DNA of 64,000 nucleotides from Thermoguttaceae bacterium (GTDB lineage Bacteria > Planctomycetota > Planctomycetia > Pirellulales > Thermoguttaceae): the NCBI GenBank assembly GCA_017441605.1, contig JAFRXD010000043.1, positions 1 to 64,000 on the forward strand, given 5' to 3'. The notes below the pieces were generated by a model, which was not told where the DNA came from, made no database searches, and worked only from the letters and a program-made list of their open reading frames with translations. This document shows, piece after piece, positions 63,806 through 64,000 of the stretch; position 1 is the stretch's first letter, and the number at the start of each line of letters is the position of its first letter. The translations under genes and the position numbers were made by a program.

Positions 63806-64000
63806 ATGGAAAACCCCGAACGATTCGTTTACCTCGACAACAACGCGACCACCGCGATCGCGCCCGAAGTCGTCGAGGCGATGCGGCCTTACTTTGAGAC
63901 GAAATACTGGAATCCGAGCTCGATGTACTCCCCCGCGCTCGCGCTCGCGCGCGAAATCGACGAGGCTCGAGAGAAAATCGCGAGCCGCTTGGGCGCGGAG
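63806..64000 (+). CDS. Cysteine desulfurase (NifS/IscS-like), 5' part only
   Basis: The first 65 codons are present before the window ends. YLDNNATTAIAPEVVEAM at residue 9 and KYWNPSSMYSPALALAREID near 34 are the N-terminal signature of NifS-type enzymes. They use pyridoxal phosphate to release sulfur from cysteine for Fe-S cluster assembly. TTAGGAGA lies 7 bases before the ATG. The catalytic Lys and Cys lie outside the window, so the NifS/IscS subtype cannot be set. Confidence 0.93.
   Translation, partial: MENPERFVYLDNNATTAIAPEVVEAMRPYFETKYWNPSSMYSPALALAREIDEAREKIASRLGAE

Noticed and set aside
1..64000. tRNA, rRNA or other structured RNA genes
   Set aside because: I looked for cloverleaf-like segments and conserved rRNA or RNase P strings and saw none; a covariance search would be needed to be sure.

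Overview
The window reads as chromosome from a planctomycete (Planctomycetota). The evidence is a set of family hallmarks: two large secreted proteins with an R-L-L-S-A motif near the N-terminus (11589-15221, 16600-18378), a Cys-rich exported protein ending in a TIGR03000-like domain (62130-63266), several sulfatase-modifying-factor-like (FGE) proteins, a beta-propeller/di-heme cytochrome c protein, and a 32-residue basic protein resembling ribosomal protein bL37. Many carbohydrate-active enzymes and an unusual number of Rpn-type PD-(D/E)XK nuclease genes suggest a host- or gut-associated lineage; that is inference.

Layout. 1-5.4 kb: an Rpn-type gene cut by the left edge, a BspA-like leucine-rich repeat (LRR) protein, then trmB, a FabZ-like dehydratase and the bL37-like gene, all on the minus strand. 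5.9-8.2 kb: one membrane-anchored gene with three FGE-like domains, split by two frameshifts at short homopolymers. 8.7-11.5 kb: an MmeI-like restriction-modification enzyme. 11.6-18.4 kb: two secreted fibronectin III (Fn3) proteins, one with a long LRR array, with an Rpn gene between them. 18.8-26.3 kb: cytochrome/propeller protein, AlbA_2 ATPase-type regulator, acidic Ser-rich protein, an isolated phage portal-like plus small-terminase-like pair, and a VWA protein. 26.8-32.6 kb: capE-capF-wecB for UDP-N-acetyl-L-fucosamine, with an Rpn nuclease and two extra copies of its tail lodged inside the operon, and a low-molecular-weight tyrosine phosphatase. 32.9-36.1 kb: two NadD-NADAR fusion genes and an ADP-ribosylglycohydrolase. 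36.2-41.7 kb: two tandem LRR proteins, an Fn3 3' fragment and a frameshifted Rpn gene. 42-53 kb: large secreted proteins facing an operon of a two-barrel glycosidase, two secreted nucleoside hydrolases and an opine-dehydrogenase-like enzyme. 53.4-64 kb: rubredoxin, an FGE-like gene stopped by TGA, another Rpn gene, a GH78-like enzyme, a membrane-tethered HTH protein, a small membrane protein, a glycosyltransferase, the Cys-rich protein and the start of a cysteine desulfurase.

Most notable candidate system: the NadD-NADAR / NadD-NADAR / ARH operon. The first protein keeps the nucleotidyltransferase motifs but has a worn NADAR domain; the second has a worn nucleotidyltransferase but an intact NADAR domain; the third is a canonical ADP-ribosylglycohydrolase. 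Together they look like an ADP-ribose removal and NAD-restoring module. The second theme is the Rpn family (five nuclease loci plus two stand-alone tails) with repeat-built linkers, tandem tail duplication, and insertions into operons and surface-protein genes.

Limits: all family assignments come from reading motifs by eye. No searches were run, and promoters and terminators are pattern matches only.
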